Of a stretch of DNA of 44,418 nucleotides, positions 9,491 through 17,391 are shown in pieces; within the stretch, counting starts at the first letter, position 1, and every line of letters starts with the position of its first letter. The notes below the pieces were generated by a model. The model saw nothing but the letters and a program-made list of their open reading frames with translations. It had not been told where the DNA came from and did no database searches. This DNA is from Mastigocoleus sp. MO_188.B34 (GTDB lineage Bacteria > Cyanobacteriota > Cyanobacteriia > Cyanobacteriales > Nostocaceae): assembly GCF_030065675.1 (NCBI RefSeq), contig NZ_JASJDK010000072.1, positions 1 through 44,418 of the forward strand, in the 5' to 3' direction. A program made the translations under genes and the position numbers.

Positions 9491-9615
9491 AGGGTAATGG
9501 GTAATGGGTAATAGGTAATGGGTAATGAGTAATAAGTGATGAGTTATGAGTAATAAGTAATAAGTTATGAGTTATGTTAGCGAAGCGGGGCGCGTAAGCG
9601 CACAGTTATGAGTTA
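9491..9615. repeat. Heptameric short tandem repeat array with GC-rich insert
   Basis: Degenerate 7-bp units of the GGGTAAT / GAGTAAT / AAGTAAT / GAGTTAT type run from 9491 to about 9575. They are interrupted by a GC-rich stretch (TTAGCGAAGCGGGGCGCG..., 9576-9604) and then resume. Such heptad arrays (STRRs) are characteristic of filamentous cyanobacteria. The insert resembles the TGTTAGCGCACAGT that interrupts the array at 38276-38345. Confidence 0.85.
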
Positions 9616-9676
9616 AGTAAGTAGGCAAGAAAAAAGTAAACTATGTAAAGAAATATAAAATACTCGTATTTGGCTC

Positions 9677-9708
9677 GTAGTAGCGCTTTAGCGCTAAAGC
9701 GCTATTAC
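9677..9708. repeat. Palindrome with TAGCGCTTTAGC core
   Basis: The core TAGCGCTTTAGC (9681-9692) is perfectly inverted (9693-9704). Outer GTA/TAC pairs extend it to 32 bp with one mismatch. A related, looser element lies at 35529-35584 between ileS and the ParA gene. Confidence 0.85.
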
Positions 9709-10329
9709 AAACAAGTTATGATTTTTCTTACTAACCTACTTATGAGTTATGGGTAATGAGTAATGAATGTTAGCGCTTAACAAAAGGGTCATTTTGCAAG
9801 CAATTGGATAATTTTTTCCCAGAGTCGCTAGTCCCCAATCCCAACTTTTCCCGAGTAACTTTCAAAGCTAGCAGTTATGCGGTGTAGTTATTTTGCTCTG
9901 GGATAAGAATACCGAATATTTACTTGGAAGTTGGTTAATTTGGAAGTTGGTTAATTATTTATTTCTGAGCAGAATTGAAGTAAAAATACTTCAAATACAA
10001 GCACATTCAGAGAAAAAAAGTTGTTTAGCCGGATTAAATCTGTAATTTTTAATTTTTATATCTTGTTTTTTGATAATTACTTTTAAATACTCAAAAATAT
10101 AGTTTAATTTTATTCTTAATGTGCATAAGTTAATTTAGCAGCACCTATTCTAATGTAGAGAGAAAAAGTAATTTTTGCCGCTATATTTTCAAAGATTTAA
10201 TTACTTTGAAATGATATTTAATAGTAGGTAATTAATATTATATTGCCTATTGATTAAATATGAAAAAAATAAAATTTACTTTTTTTCAACTTTATAACAC
10301 TTTATAACACTAATAAAGGATATTGAATC

Positions 10330-10542
10330 ATGTCAGATAAAATTACCGAACACTATGAGACAGCTTGTGAATTTACCTTCCCTATCAAGTTAAATATACC
10401 TGTTACAGTTCATCCACAAGTATCTGTTATTCCAGCTAAGGCAGTTCAAGAGAAATTACCAATATATTTTGAACCAGATATTTTACTAGAACCAGAAGTA
10501 AAAAGTAAAAAACCAGTTTGTCAAGCCTTAGGTGGTTACTAA
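10330..10542 (+). CDS. Small protein of unknown function, tandem paralogue 1 of 3
   Basis: A 70-residue protein I do not recognise. It is nearly identical to the next two genes over a shared core: Cys13 in CEFTFPIKLNIPVTVHPQV, a short variable linker, LPIYFEPDILLEPEV, then SKKPVC. The alternating hydrophobic pattern suggests a small beta-rich fold. There is no signal peptide or membrane helix. Two conserved Cys (one near residue 13, one near the C-terminus) could form a disulfide, bind metal or be modified. The tail after the last Cys differs between copies. AAAGGA lies about 10 bases before the ATG. Conservation across three copies argues that it is a real gene. Confidence 0.85.
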   Translation: MSDKITEHYETACEFTFPIKLNIPVTVHPQVSVIPAKAVQEKLPIYFEPDILLEPEVKSKKPVCQALGGY

Positions 10543-10553
10543 AATATTCACTT

Positions 10554-10597
10554 CATGAACTAATTTATCTGTAATCATGAACTAATTTATCTGTAAT
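10554..10597. repeat. 22-bp tandem duplication between the small-protein genes
   Basis: CATGAACTAATTTATCTGTAAT occurs twice in succession (10554-10575, 10576-10597) just after the stop codon of the first small gene. Its function is unknown. Confidence 0.9.
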
Positions 10598-10653
10598 TAG
10601 TAGTAAAAATCAACTACATCAAACATCATAAAGGAATAAAAGTATAGTCAATT

Positions 10654-10887
10654 ATGTCTGATAAAATTACCGACAGCTACGAAAAAGGTTGTGAATTTAC
10701 TTTCCCTATTAAGTTAAACATCCCTGTTACAGTTCATCCACAAGTATCCGTTACTCCAGCAAATTCTACTCAACAAAAACTACCCATCTATTTAGAACCT
10801 GATATTTTGCTAGAACCGGAAGTTAGTAGTAAGAAACCAGTTTGTCATCCCTTAAATGGCTATGAGAAACAGCCATATCAAGCTTAG
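10654..10887 (+). CDS. Small protein of unknown function, tandem paralogue 2 of 3
   Basis: A 77-residue paralogue of the flanking genes with the same start MSDKIT, the same CEFTFPIKLNIPVTVHPQVSV block and the same LEPDILLEPEV and SKKPVC blocks. It differs in the linker (TPANSTQQK) and has the longest tail after the last Cys (HPLNGYEKQPYQA). AAAGGA lies upstream, about 18 bases from the ATG, which is a long spacing. It is separated from copy 1 by 111 bp and from copy 3 by 81 bp. No function can be assigned from sequence. Confidence 0.85.
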   Translation: MSDKITDSYEKGCEFTFPIKLNIPVTVHPQVSVTPANSTQQKLPIYLEPDILLEPEVSSKKPVCHPLNGYEKQPYQA

Positions 10888-10968
10888 TATTATTTGCTAA
10901 TCGTACCAAGCAAACAAATTTAAAATAAAACTCAACCAAATATCTAAACTATCAGAGGATAATTAATT

Positions 10969-11187
10969 ATGTCTGAACATACCAAAGAATATTACGAAAA
11001 AACTTGCGAATTTACTGTTCCCATTAAGTTAAACATACCTGTGACAGTTTGTCCGCAAGTATATGTTGTTCCAGTGAATCCCGCTCACGAAAAATTACCT
11101 ATTTTCTTGGAGCCTGATGTTTTACTAGAACCAGAAATTAAGAGTAAAAAACCAATTTGTAAGCCTGTTGATACTTGCAAGCATTAA
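10969..11187 (+). CDS. Small protein of unknown function, tandem paralogue 3 of 3
   Basis: A 72-residue paralogue and the most diverged of the three. It begins MSEHTKEYYEKTCEFT, keeps the PIKLNIPVTV block but has Cys for His in VCPQV. It keeps LEPDVLLEPEI and SKKPIC and adds a further Cys in its tail (PVDTCKH), so it has four Cys in place of two. AGAGGA lies about 10 bases before the ATG. The extra cysteines are an odd feature if the conserved pair binds metal or forms a disulfide. Confidence 0.85.
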   Translation: MSEHTKEYYEKTCEFTVPIKLNIPVTVCPQVYVVPVNPAHEKLPIFLEPDVLLEPEIKSKKPICKPVDTCKH

Positions 11188-11435
11188 TCGCTATTCCTCT
11201 TCGCGGTTGCTGAAAATAGCAATAGAGAAAACAATAATAAATATTAAGTATAATCACCAAATGATGGTTAGATTATCAACTATTTATTGCTAGTTTTCGA
11301 TAAGTAACTGTTATTCAAGGAAGTATTATAACCAGTGTTTATATTCATATATTGCTTCCTTGATAACCAACTTTATTATGGCTGACTAAATCTTCTCCAA
11401 GTCTCGCCTTATAGTAATAATAGTGACTTAAAGTT

Positions 11436-11972
11436 ATGTCTACTTCTCCTACTTTAAAATCTAACTCAGGAACTAAAAAACTTTTGGTTCATTTGATGTT
11501 GAAGGTTCCAATTGAAATTGAGCTAGACTTGTCACAGAGTTTATCTACAGAATATCTTCAAATCTCTCCCGAAGAACTTAAGTCTCAAATAGATAATTGT
11601 GAAGAAATTACTATTGCTAAGGGATTAAATCGATCTAACCCACTTGAAGGTGTACTAATTGATTCAAGTCAGATAAAAGAAATAGTAAATAAAGCAATTG
11701 AGAATAATCAAGTTTTGCCTTCATTTCCGCTTTCAGAATCTGAGATTACAGAAAATCACTCCAAAAACAAATCACTTCATAATCAAGAAATAGAGCATTA
11801 CTTAGAACAAGAAATTAATATTACTCGTAATTTGAACCCAAGATTTGATAAGCCATCTATTACAGGTTTGGTAGATTTATTCAACGATGGAATTGTTTTT
11901 ACTATTAATGCTTTAGGAACTATACTATTTTTGGGCAAAATTGCTAACTATAGTTGGGAAAGTGAGACATAG
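11436..11972 (+). CDS. Hypothetical protein, 178 aa
   Basis: Not recognised. A polar N-terminus (STSPTLKSNSGTKK) leads into a hydrophobic-acidic beta-like stretch (LLVHLMLKVPIEIELDLS) whose style recalls the KLNIPVTV block of the three upstream small proteins. A Lys/Glu-rich helical middle follows (LEQEINITRNLNPRF). Near the C-terminus is one hydrophobic segment (GIVFTINALGTILFLGKIA, about residues 150-168) that could be a membrane anchor. It lies 248 bp after the third small gene on the same strand, without a strong ribosome-binding site. The stop codon falls inside a small repeat (AGACATAGGCGCTACGCGC), so the extreme C-terminus may have been set by a repeat insertion. Confidence 0.65.
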   Translation: MSTSPTLKSNSGTKKLLVHLMLKVPIEIELDLSQSLSTEYLQISPEELKSQIDNCEEITIAKGLNRSNPLEGVLIDSSQIKEIVNKAIENNQVLPSFPLSESEITENHSKNKSLHNQEIEHYLEQEINITRNLNPRFDKPSITGLVDLFNDGIVFTINALGTILFLGKIANYSWESET

Positions 11973-12153
11973 GCGCTACGCGCAATTAAAAAGTCATTAG
12001 CATAGCGTCTCAATAATGATATTGGGTAATAAGCTATACTTCCCAAACATCCTCTTAGTCCTTCGGGGTTTTTACGGTTATTTGCAAGACATTAAACTTG
12101 TTATGTTGATAGATGGTTATAAAAAATAAGTTTAAGTCTTATTATCCAAATCA

Positions 12154-13020
12154 ATGAATAATCTATCTTTGATAAATTGGAGTCTTGCTTCTGAAGTTGG
12201 TTACCCTAAATTTTTTTATAGATACTTTATTAGACAATTTTATAAGCGTGTTCTACAACAAGATAATATTATTCATTTAAATCAGGAAATTTCAATTAAT
12301 CTTCCTCGTAATAGTAGGTTTGGAACCGAGTTATTTGTCAAAAATGGTTATGTTGATTGGGGAAGTGAAGAATATTTCATTAGATATCTTGATAGGAAAA
12401 AAAGTTTTTTAGATATTGGTGCAAATATTGGTTATTACTCTTTACTGCTCTCTCCTTATTGTCATAAAGTTTATGCTTTTGAACCAGACCCCAGAAGTCT
12501 TAAAGCTTTAAAAGAAAATGCCAGAAAAGTTGATAATATCACGGTGATTCAAGAAGCTGTTTATTCAAAAGCTGGTGAAATGCAGTTTGATGTTACAAGA
12601 TTACCTGAATTAAGTAAATTAAATATAAAATCAAAAGCAGTCCCTGGTGATTATATTAATGTTAAAGTTAATACTTTAGATAATTTTGCCAGTCAACATC
12701 CATATTTAAGAGTGACTGCAATCAAAACAGATGTAGAGGGTGCAGATCTTGAAGTATTGTTGGGTGGGAAAAATTTAATTGAGAGAGAACAGCCTTTAAT
12801 TTTATCTGAGGCTTTTCCCGATAATCGTTTGCTTGAATATGCAAAACAGCTTGATTATTTAATTTTTGCTTTTGTAAAACCGAAAGATAAATCAAAATAT
12901 CATTCAAAACCAAGGTTTATTCAAATTACAGAATATCCCAAAGATATTCTTCCCAAGATGATATTTTTAGTTCCCAAAAGGCTTCATCAAGAATTTTTCC
13001 AAGTTACTAATAAAGGTTAG
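12154..13020 (+). CDS. FkbM-family SAM-dependent methyltransferase
   Basis: 288 residues. It probably transfers a methyl group from S-adenosylmethionine to an oxygen on a sugar, lipid or small molecule. The FkbM core is visible: motif I FLDIGANIGYYSLLLS (about 86-100), the acidic YAFEPDPRSLKALKENA after strand 2 (about 107-123), VIQEAVYSKAG, then VKVNTLDNFA and the signature IKTDVEGADLEVLLGG with a following LILSEAF. The N-terminal 80 residues are tyrosine-rich and contain the FGTELFVKNGYVDWG lead-in typical of the family. The acceptor cannot be told from sequence. It lies 181 bp after the unknown 178 aa gene on the same strand and converges on the CHAT gene. Confidence 0.85.
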   Translation: MNNLSLINWSLASEVGYPKFFYRYFIRQFYKRVLQQDNIIHLNQEISINLPRNSRFGTELFVKNGYVDWGSEEYFIRYLDRKKSFLDIGANIGYYSLLLSPYCHKVYAFEPDPRSLKALKENARKVDNITVIQEAVYSKAGEMQFDVTRLPELSKLNIKSKAVPGDYINVKVNTLDNFASQHPYLRVTAIKTDVEGADLEVLLGGKNLIEREQPLILSEAFPDNRLLEYAKQLDYLIFAFVKPKDKSKYHSKPRFIQITEYPKDILPKMIFLVPKRLHQEFFQVTNKG

Positions 13021-13023
13021 TTA

Positions 13024-13055
13024 AAAATTTCAAGATTTCAAAATTTCAAGATTTG
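13024..13055. repeat. 16-bp tandem duplication at the convergent gene ends
   Basis: AAAATTTCAAGATTTC is duplicated at 13024-13039 and 13040-13055 with one final mismatch. It lies in the 25-bp gap between the methyltransferase and CHAT genes and runs into the CHAT stop region. Confidence 0.8.
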
Positions 13056-13831
13056 GTTTTAAGTATGGGGGTTTGATTTTCTTGCAAACCAATAAGTTGC
13101 GATCGCCCCAATTCAAAAGCAAATTCTATGTCTTCCCCTGCAGCTAAAGCATCGTAAAACGCTACTGCGAAGTTAATTGCTGCTCTATCGCCAATTGCGC
13201 GATTCATCCCAATTACATGCTTAATATGTTGACTAATAGCTTCTGCTTGGACTTCTGAATAACAAGCGTTTAGCAACACACACTCTAACCCTTTTTGGGC
13301 AAACAGTTTAAATAAACTTGCTAGGGTATCTGCTCGGACAAAAGCTGTCATTCCGGTTTCGTCTTCGAGGAGGATACCATCTTCCCCTTCACCATGTCCG
13401 CAGAAGTGGATAATTTGCGGTTGAGTATCTAAAATTGCTCTGTAGAAGTCTCGTTGACGCACCGCTAATTTCATTTCTAGTTTGAATTTATCTCGGTGGT
13501 TAGCGTGTCGCAATCCTTCGTCAATTTCTCGGATCTCTTCTTCGAGGCGTAGTTGAGGGGTATCTTTAGGATTTGCGGCTAAAATCAATATTGTTTTTGT
13601 ATCTAGGGTTTTGATTTCTTGGTATTGTTTTGGTGTTTGTTTTTGATTTAATTGTGCAATTTCTTGGGCGACTTTATCGTGTTCTGCTTCAGCTTCCTGA
13701 ATTTGTTTGTCTAGTTGGAAGATGACTGCTGCCCTTGTTTCGATTGCTTTGGCTGTTCGTAGACGGAGTATTTTTTCTTGTAGCAAATCTTGGAGTTTTT
13801 GGAGTTCATTAAGTTGGTGGGGTGAAAACAT
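13046..13831 (-). CDS. EAD-CHAT protein (caspase-like protease with N-terminal adaptor domain)
   Basis: 261 residues. Residues about 8-62 form a helical coiled-coil-like domain (LQEKILRLRTAKAIETRA...) that is more than half identical to the N-terminus of the P-loop protein at 18321-19313. This is what is expected of an effector-associated domain (EAD), a homotypic adaptor. Residues about 78-255 form a CHAT (caspase HetF-associated with TPRs) protease domain: strand TILILAANPKDTPQLRLEEE, catalytic His146 in IIHFCGHGEGEDG, catalytic Cys190 in VLLNACYSEVQAEAI, then VIGMNRAIGDRAAINFAVAFY. Both catalytic residues are present, so it is probably active. It lies 299 bp after the FGE-fold gene on the same strand and is read here as the effector protease of that system. 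Confidence 0.88.
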   Translation of the reverse strand: MFSPHQLNELQKLQDLLQEKILRLRTAKAIETRAAVIFQLDKQIQEAEAEHDKVAQEIAQLNQKQTPKQYQEIKTLDTKTILILAANPKDTPQLRLEEEIREIDEGLRHANHRDKFKLEMKLAVRQRDFYRAILDTQPQIIHFCGHGEGEDGILLEDETGMTAFVRADTLASLFKLFAQKGLECVLLNACYSEVQAEAISQHIKHVIGMNRAIGDRAAINFAVAFYDALAAGEDIEFAFELGRSQLIGLQENQTPILKTKS

Positions 13832-14130
13832 TAGTAAAAAAAATAGAAGGATATAATATCAGGACGCACGTATATAGGGCGCACGTCGGCGCGCCCCTAC
13901 AGTGGAATTTATCACAACCATACCAAAATCATTTTCACCGAAAGCCCTTGACAGAACATAAGTTTACTGAAAAAAATAACCATATTAAGTCATGCCAGGT
14001 TTAATCATCAATAACCCAAAGAAAATAACTTGAAACATTGGTATTTGGTAAATTAAATATTTAAAAAAAAATTTTCCGCCTCCGGCGAGGTAGAAGTGAA
14101 GAGGGAAAAGGATGAAAGTGTAAAGGGCTA
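13832..14130. other. Spacer between the CHAT and FGE-fold genes
   Basis: Holds an imperfect GC-rich palindrome (AGGGCGC at 13876-13882 against GCGCCCCT at 13891-13898) of a type common in cyanobacteria. Next to the FGE stop is a pyrimidine-rich stretch on the gene strand followed by a small GC-rich hairpin (near 14080-14092), which is the position an IMH and its hairpin would take if the preceding region is a DGR variable region. Small open frames on the minus strand here are out-of-frame readings of the FGE gene 3' end. Confidence 0.5.
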
Positions 14131-15744
14131 CTAAAGACCCCTCCGCGCAATACCGCAGACAAGACGAAAACCAACAGTGTCGCTGTGGTCGTCGTCGGGA
14201 CCGATGTAGTTGCGACAGGCAGAACGGCAGTATACAGGAATGAAGTCCCAAGAACCACCACGCAGCACTCTAAATATGTTGTAATCGCTTGTATTTAATT
14301 TTTCGTAAAAAATACCACGTTCTTCTTCAGTTAAAGATCTATTATCTTTATAACTCCCAATCCACGCACTACCATCTGAGGGAGCTTCTTTGTAGTTTTC
14401 ATGCCAGGTGTCTAAACACCACTCCCATATATTACCATGCATATCATATAAACCGAAAGAGTTTGGTAGAAAATTTCCCACAGGTGTTGTTTGTTGACGA
14501 TATTCGCCTTTTGGTGCATCAGCATAGGTCTGATTACCATTGTAATTAGCTAAATCAGTGGTAATGGTCTCGCCAAAGTGAAAAGGTGTAGTAGTTCCAG
14601 CGCGACAAGCATATTCCCATTCAGCTTCACTGGGTAAACGATAAGTGCATCCTACCTTTTGACTCAGCCTTTGGCAAAATTCCATTGCATCATTCCAAGA
14701 TACGCTTTCTACAGGTCGGTTTTTCCCTTTGAAGTTGGAAGGATTTTGACCCATAATTGCTTCATACTGTACTTGGGTAACTTCAAGCCTCCCCATAAAG
14801 AACCCAGTAACAGTAACTTGATGCTGTGGTCGTTCACTGTTACTTCTCCCCGCTTCCCATACTGGCGAACCCATTGTGAACGTTCCCCCTGGTATCTGTA
14901 CCATCTCCAAGGTGATACCATTGCCCAAGTCTTCCACGAAGTATTTTGCTTCACGGTTGTGACGGTTGGTCATGTTCCCCCGTGCATCAACAGTGACGGT
15001 TTCAAATGAAAAGGTTTTTAAACCTAAAGCCTGAAAATTTGCCTTTATCTGTTCCGGAACAGGTAAACTGACTCCTGCAATCCGTATCTGCTTTCTTTCT
15101 TTCAGTACTTTCCCAAACTCAGCTTTTGCTGCTTCCAAATTGCCACGGGCAAACTTCCCCATCCCACGGGCATAAATCAATAGAGGCTGGAATTCAGCTA
15201 ATGGTTCTGCAAATGTTTCCGTCAATGATGCCATGCGCAAAAGTTCTGCTGATTCCTGCTGATCTAACTTTGAGAATGCCAGTGCCAGTTCACGCGCTGC
15301 CTGACTAGATCGCGTGTATGCTAAAGCTATCCATTGCTGAGTTTTGGCAAAATCTTGAATGTCAGGGTCGTGACTCTGAAGCTTTTGGTGGACATATTCC
15401 AGCAAGAAGTCTGACATTTCATTAATCCGCTGTTTACCGAAGCGTTCATCTGCCTGCAATTCCTTTAGCAGCTGATTTCGCACAGCCAAATCCATCTCGT
15501 AAAGTTCATAACCCACTTCATCACATAGGCTAGAAAGCAGCAAATCTGCTACAGCTATCCAGGGGATACCTAAAACTTCACCGTGAATATCCTGCTGGAA
15601 ATTAGCCCACAGACCATATAACAAATCCGGTGTCAGTGCTAAGGGGAAAGCAGCATGAGAAGCCAAATATAAGTGCTTTTTACCGAAGCGTTTGGCAAAC
15701 GATTCGATGCGTTGGTGGACAACTTCAGGTTTAATTTTGCTCAT
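14131..15744 (-). CDS. FGE/SUMF1-fold (C-type-lectin-like) protein with helical N-terminal domain
   Basis: 537 residues. Residues 1-250 are a helical domain I do not recognise (starting MSKIKPEVVHQRIESFAKRF) and probably mediate interaction with the system partners. Residues about 275-535 are a formylglycine-generating-enzyme-like domain: LEMVQIPGGTFTMGSP, RPQHQVTVTGFFMGRLEVT, FCQRLSQKVGCTYRLPSEAEWEYACRAG, FGLYDMHGNIWEWCLD and VLRGGSWDF...GFRLVCG. The cysteine pair of true FGEs is not conserved in the usual spacing (only CRSACR remains), so a binding role is more likely than catalysis. Codons from residue about 500 to 523 are almost all of NNC/NNT type and look like a DGR variable region. It overlaps the vWA stop by 4 bp (ATGA), which implies translational coupling. 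Confidence 0.9.
   Translation of the reverse strand: MSKIKPEVVHQRIESFAKRFGKKHLYLASHAAFPLALTPDLLYGLWANFQQDIHGEVLGIPWIAVADLLLSSLCDEVGYELYEMDLAVRNQLLKELQADERFGKQRINEMSDFLLEYVHQKLQSHDPDIQDFAKTQQWIALAYTRSSQAARELALAFSKLDQQESAELLRMASLTETFAEPLAEFQPLLIYARGMGKFARGNLEAAKAEFGKVLKERKQIRIAGVSLPVPEQIKANFQALGLKTFSFETVTVDARGNMTNRHNREAKYFVEDLGNGITLEMVQIPGGTFTMGSPVWEAGRSNSERPQHQVTVTGFFMGRLEVTQVQYEAIMGQNPSNFKGKNRPVESVSWNDAMEFCQRLSQKVGCTYRLPSEAEWEYACRAGTTTPFHFGETITTDLANYNGNQTYADAPKGEYRQQTTPVGNFLPNSFGLYDMHGNIWEWCLDTWHENYKEAPSDGSAWIGSYKDNRSLTEEERGIFYEKLNTSDYNIFRVLRGGSWDFIPVYCRSACRNYIGPDDDHSDTVGFRLVCGIARRGL
14146..14275 (-). other. Candidate DGR variable region (VR) at the 3' end of the FGE-fold gene
   Basis: Read on the minus strand, codons at 14247-14176 encode D F I P V Y C R S A C R N Y I G P D D D H S D T. 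Nearly all the solvent-facing positions are GAC, TTC, TAC, ATC, CAC, AGC, ACT, GGT or TGT, which are single or double substitutions at the adenines of AAC or AAT. The scaffold codons (GGT GGT TCT TGG, TGC CGT TCT GCC, GTT GGT TTT CGT) lack adenine, as in known VRs on the C-type-lectin fold. No reverse transcriptase or template repeat was found in the window, so this would be a remote target or a relic. Confidence 0.6.
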
Positions 15745-17225
15745 TTTCGCCGCCCCTCAAAATTTGTAGGGCGTCCGCGCAACACACTAATAGCATCCTG
15801 CAAACTTGGTCTGCTAACTTCAAACATGGGAACAAGGCGAGCTATCTTAGCAGCAGTTGTACCAAACCAACGTTCTTTCGGAATTGGATTTAGCCAAGCA
15901 ATGTGAAGCACTCGTTGTTGCAACTGGGTAAGAAACTCCTGAGTTAATTTGTAACGCTCTTCATTAGAGCCACCACGTGCAGCACCACCATCACTAAAAA
16001 TTAACACAGCTGTTTGTTTAGAGCAACGATTGGTGAGGGTATCAGTAACTAATTCACCTTGCTGATGATGGCGATCGCGGTAAAGATATTCAACGGGAGA
16101 ATTATGAAAGTAGTAAATACCAGTTTTTCGCAAACGACCGTCTCCCAAGGCTGTTTCTGTGAGTTTACGGGACAGAGTATGAAAAGGTACCATTGAGCCA
16201 TCCTGGTCAATTAGAATCATTAGTTCGGCTCGGTTTACCCGGGGTGGAACCAAGATGATATCTAACAATAAACCCTGCTGTCCAATTTGGTCGATGGTTG
16301 CTTCCACATCCAACTCCGTAGGTTTTCCTTCCCGTACTGGACGCCGTAAGTAGCGCCAAACCTGTTTCATTTGTCTTTGGGTCAAAGGGAAAAACTCTCT
16401 ATTCAAGACAGAGATATTACCAAGAGTTTGATCGCGTTTGCTGGTAGCTTGCATCACTGGTTTAACTACTTGTACCTCATCTTCTCTTGTCTGTGTCAAT
16501 TTTGATGGTGGAGCAGAAGTAGAAAGATTCGGAGTAGCTCCGGTAATAAAGGTATTATTTTCAACAGACTCTTGAGTCATAATTTCTGAAGCTAGAGAAG
16601 AATCAGGGGTACTTGGAGTATGTTCAGCCTTTCGTTTAGCGAGCCACCGGAAAAGTACATACCCACGATCCAAGGCTATGACAGTAAAAAAACTCCAAAT
16701 AATCAAATTTGTCTCAGGTTCATTTTGTTTTGGCTTTGATGTCTGGGTTGGGGTTTGTATCTGATTGGGTGTTACCAGGAAAAATCTAACAACCAATACT
16801 ATTCCCACTCCTACTATGCCCATAATTAAGTAGCGAGCGATCTGATAAATTTGAGGCTGCCAAGGTTTTTTAGGCAATTTTTCCGAGGTTGGGAAAACAG
16901 TCTTACTTTTTTTCCTCGAGGTTGGGATAACAGTATTGCTGTTTATTTCTGGGGTTGGGACAATAGTATTGCTGTTTGTGTCCTTGCTTGAAATAACAGC
17001 CTCACTGCGAATCACTTGTTCAAAGTGATACTCCAATATTGCTTTTTCCTCAGCAGATTTGCTCCACAGAGTCTGACACAAATGTTTCAAAGCAGCTTTG
17101 TCAGCAATTCCAAATCCAGCTTGTAAAGAATGCAAAACTAACTGATACTCGTCAATTCCGAGTGGTAAACCTGCTTCCCGTAGCCTGGTGAAGAGTTCCT
17201 GTAGGGGTAGTTCGTTTGTGTTCAT
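15741..17225 (-). CDS. CoxE-like von Willebrand factor A domain membrane protein
   Basis: 494 residues; partner of the MoxR ATPase encoded just upstream. Residues about 8-70 (LFTRLREAGLPLGIDEYQLVLHSL...) match the N-terminal region typical of CoxE-like vWA proteins. Two hydrophobic segments follow, YLIMGIVGVGIVLVVRFFLV and LIIWSFFTVIALDRGYVLF, around a Thr/Gln/Pro-rich loop. The vWA domain occupies about 330-494. Its metal site reads DQDGS (340-344), where the usual pattern is D-x-S-x-S, so the first serine is Asp. Later motifs are VLIFSDGGAARGG and VLHIAWLNPIP. The protein probably sits on a membrane with its vWA domain exposed to MoxR. The start is ATG at 17225. Confidence 0.88.
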   Translation of the reverse strand: MNTNELPLQELFTRLREAGLPLGIDEYQLVLHSLQAGFGIADKAALKHLCQTLWSKSAEEKAILEYHFEQVIRSEAVISSKDTNSNTIVPTPEINSNTVIPTSRKKSKTVFPTSEKLPKKPWQPQIYQIARYLIMGIVGVGIVLVVRFFLVTPNQIQTPTQTSKPKQNEPETNLIIWSFFTVIALDRGYVLFRWLAKRKAEHTPSTPDSSLASEIMTQESVENNTFITGATPNLSTSAPPSKLTQTREDEVQVVKPVMQATSKRDQTLGNISVLNREFFPLTQRQMKQVWRYLRRPVREGKPTELDVEATIDQIGQQGLLLDIILVPPRVNRAELMILIDQDGSMVPFHTLSRKLTETALGDGRLRKTGIYYFHNSPVEYLYRDRHHQQGELVTDTLTNRCSKQTAVLIFSDGGAARGGSNEERYKLTQEFLTQLQQRVLHIAWLNPIPKERWFGTTAAKIARLVPMFEVSRPSLQDAISVLRGRPTNFEGRRK

Positions 17226-17391
17226 GACTAGATGAAAGATTGAGCAATGTATAGAAGAGATAGATATCTATTTCTAACATAAATACACATCCACAGTTCA
17301 CCACATCCATTCCTAATCCCATCCGTTACAAAACCACATCTGTTGCCAATTTCCCGTCTATTGCTGAACCCAATATTCTAAACAATACTTG

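Larger units (their letters stand above)
9386..10329. other. Repeat-rich spacer between the cox operon and the small-protein cluster
   Basis: Contains, in order, the cox terminator (9444-9470), a heptad repeat array with a GC-rich insert (9491-9615), a 32-bp palindrome (9677-9708), more heptad remnants near 9740-9765, and AT-rich sequence. The 10-bp ACTTTATAAC is duplicated at 10289-10308, immediately before AAAGGA (10315-10320), the ribosome-binding site of the first small gene. No gene is supported. Confidence 0.6.

Noticed and set aside
13985-14261. Two minus-strand frames downstream of and overlapping the FGE gene 3' end
   Set aside because: They are other-frame readings of the variable region and its flank; Arg/His or Thr/Val-rich with no start signal.
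13046-15744. Reverse transcriptase or template repeat belonging to a local DGR
   Set aside because: I looked for an RT reading frame and for an adenine-rich copy of the variable region in the window and saw neither; a computed alignment would be needed to exclude a diverged template.
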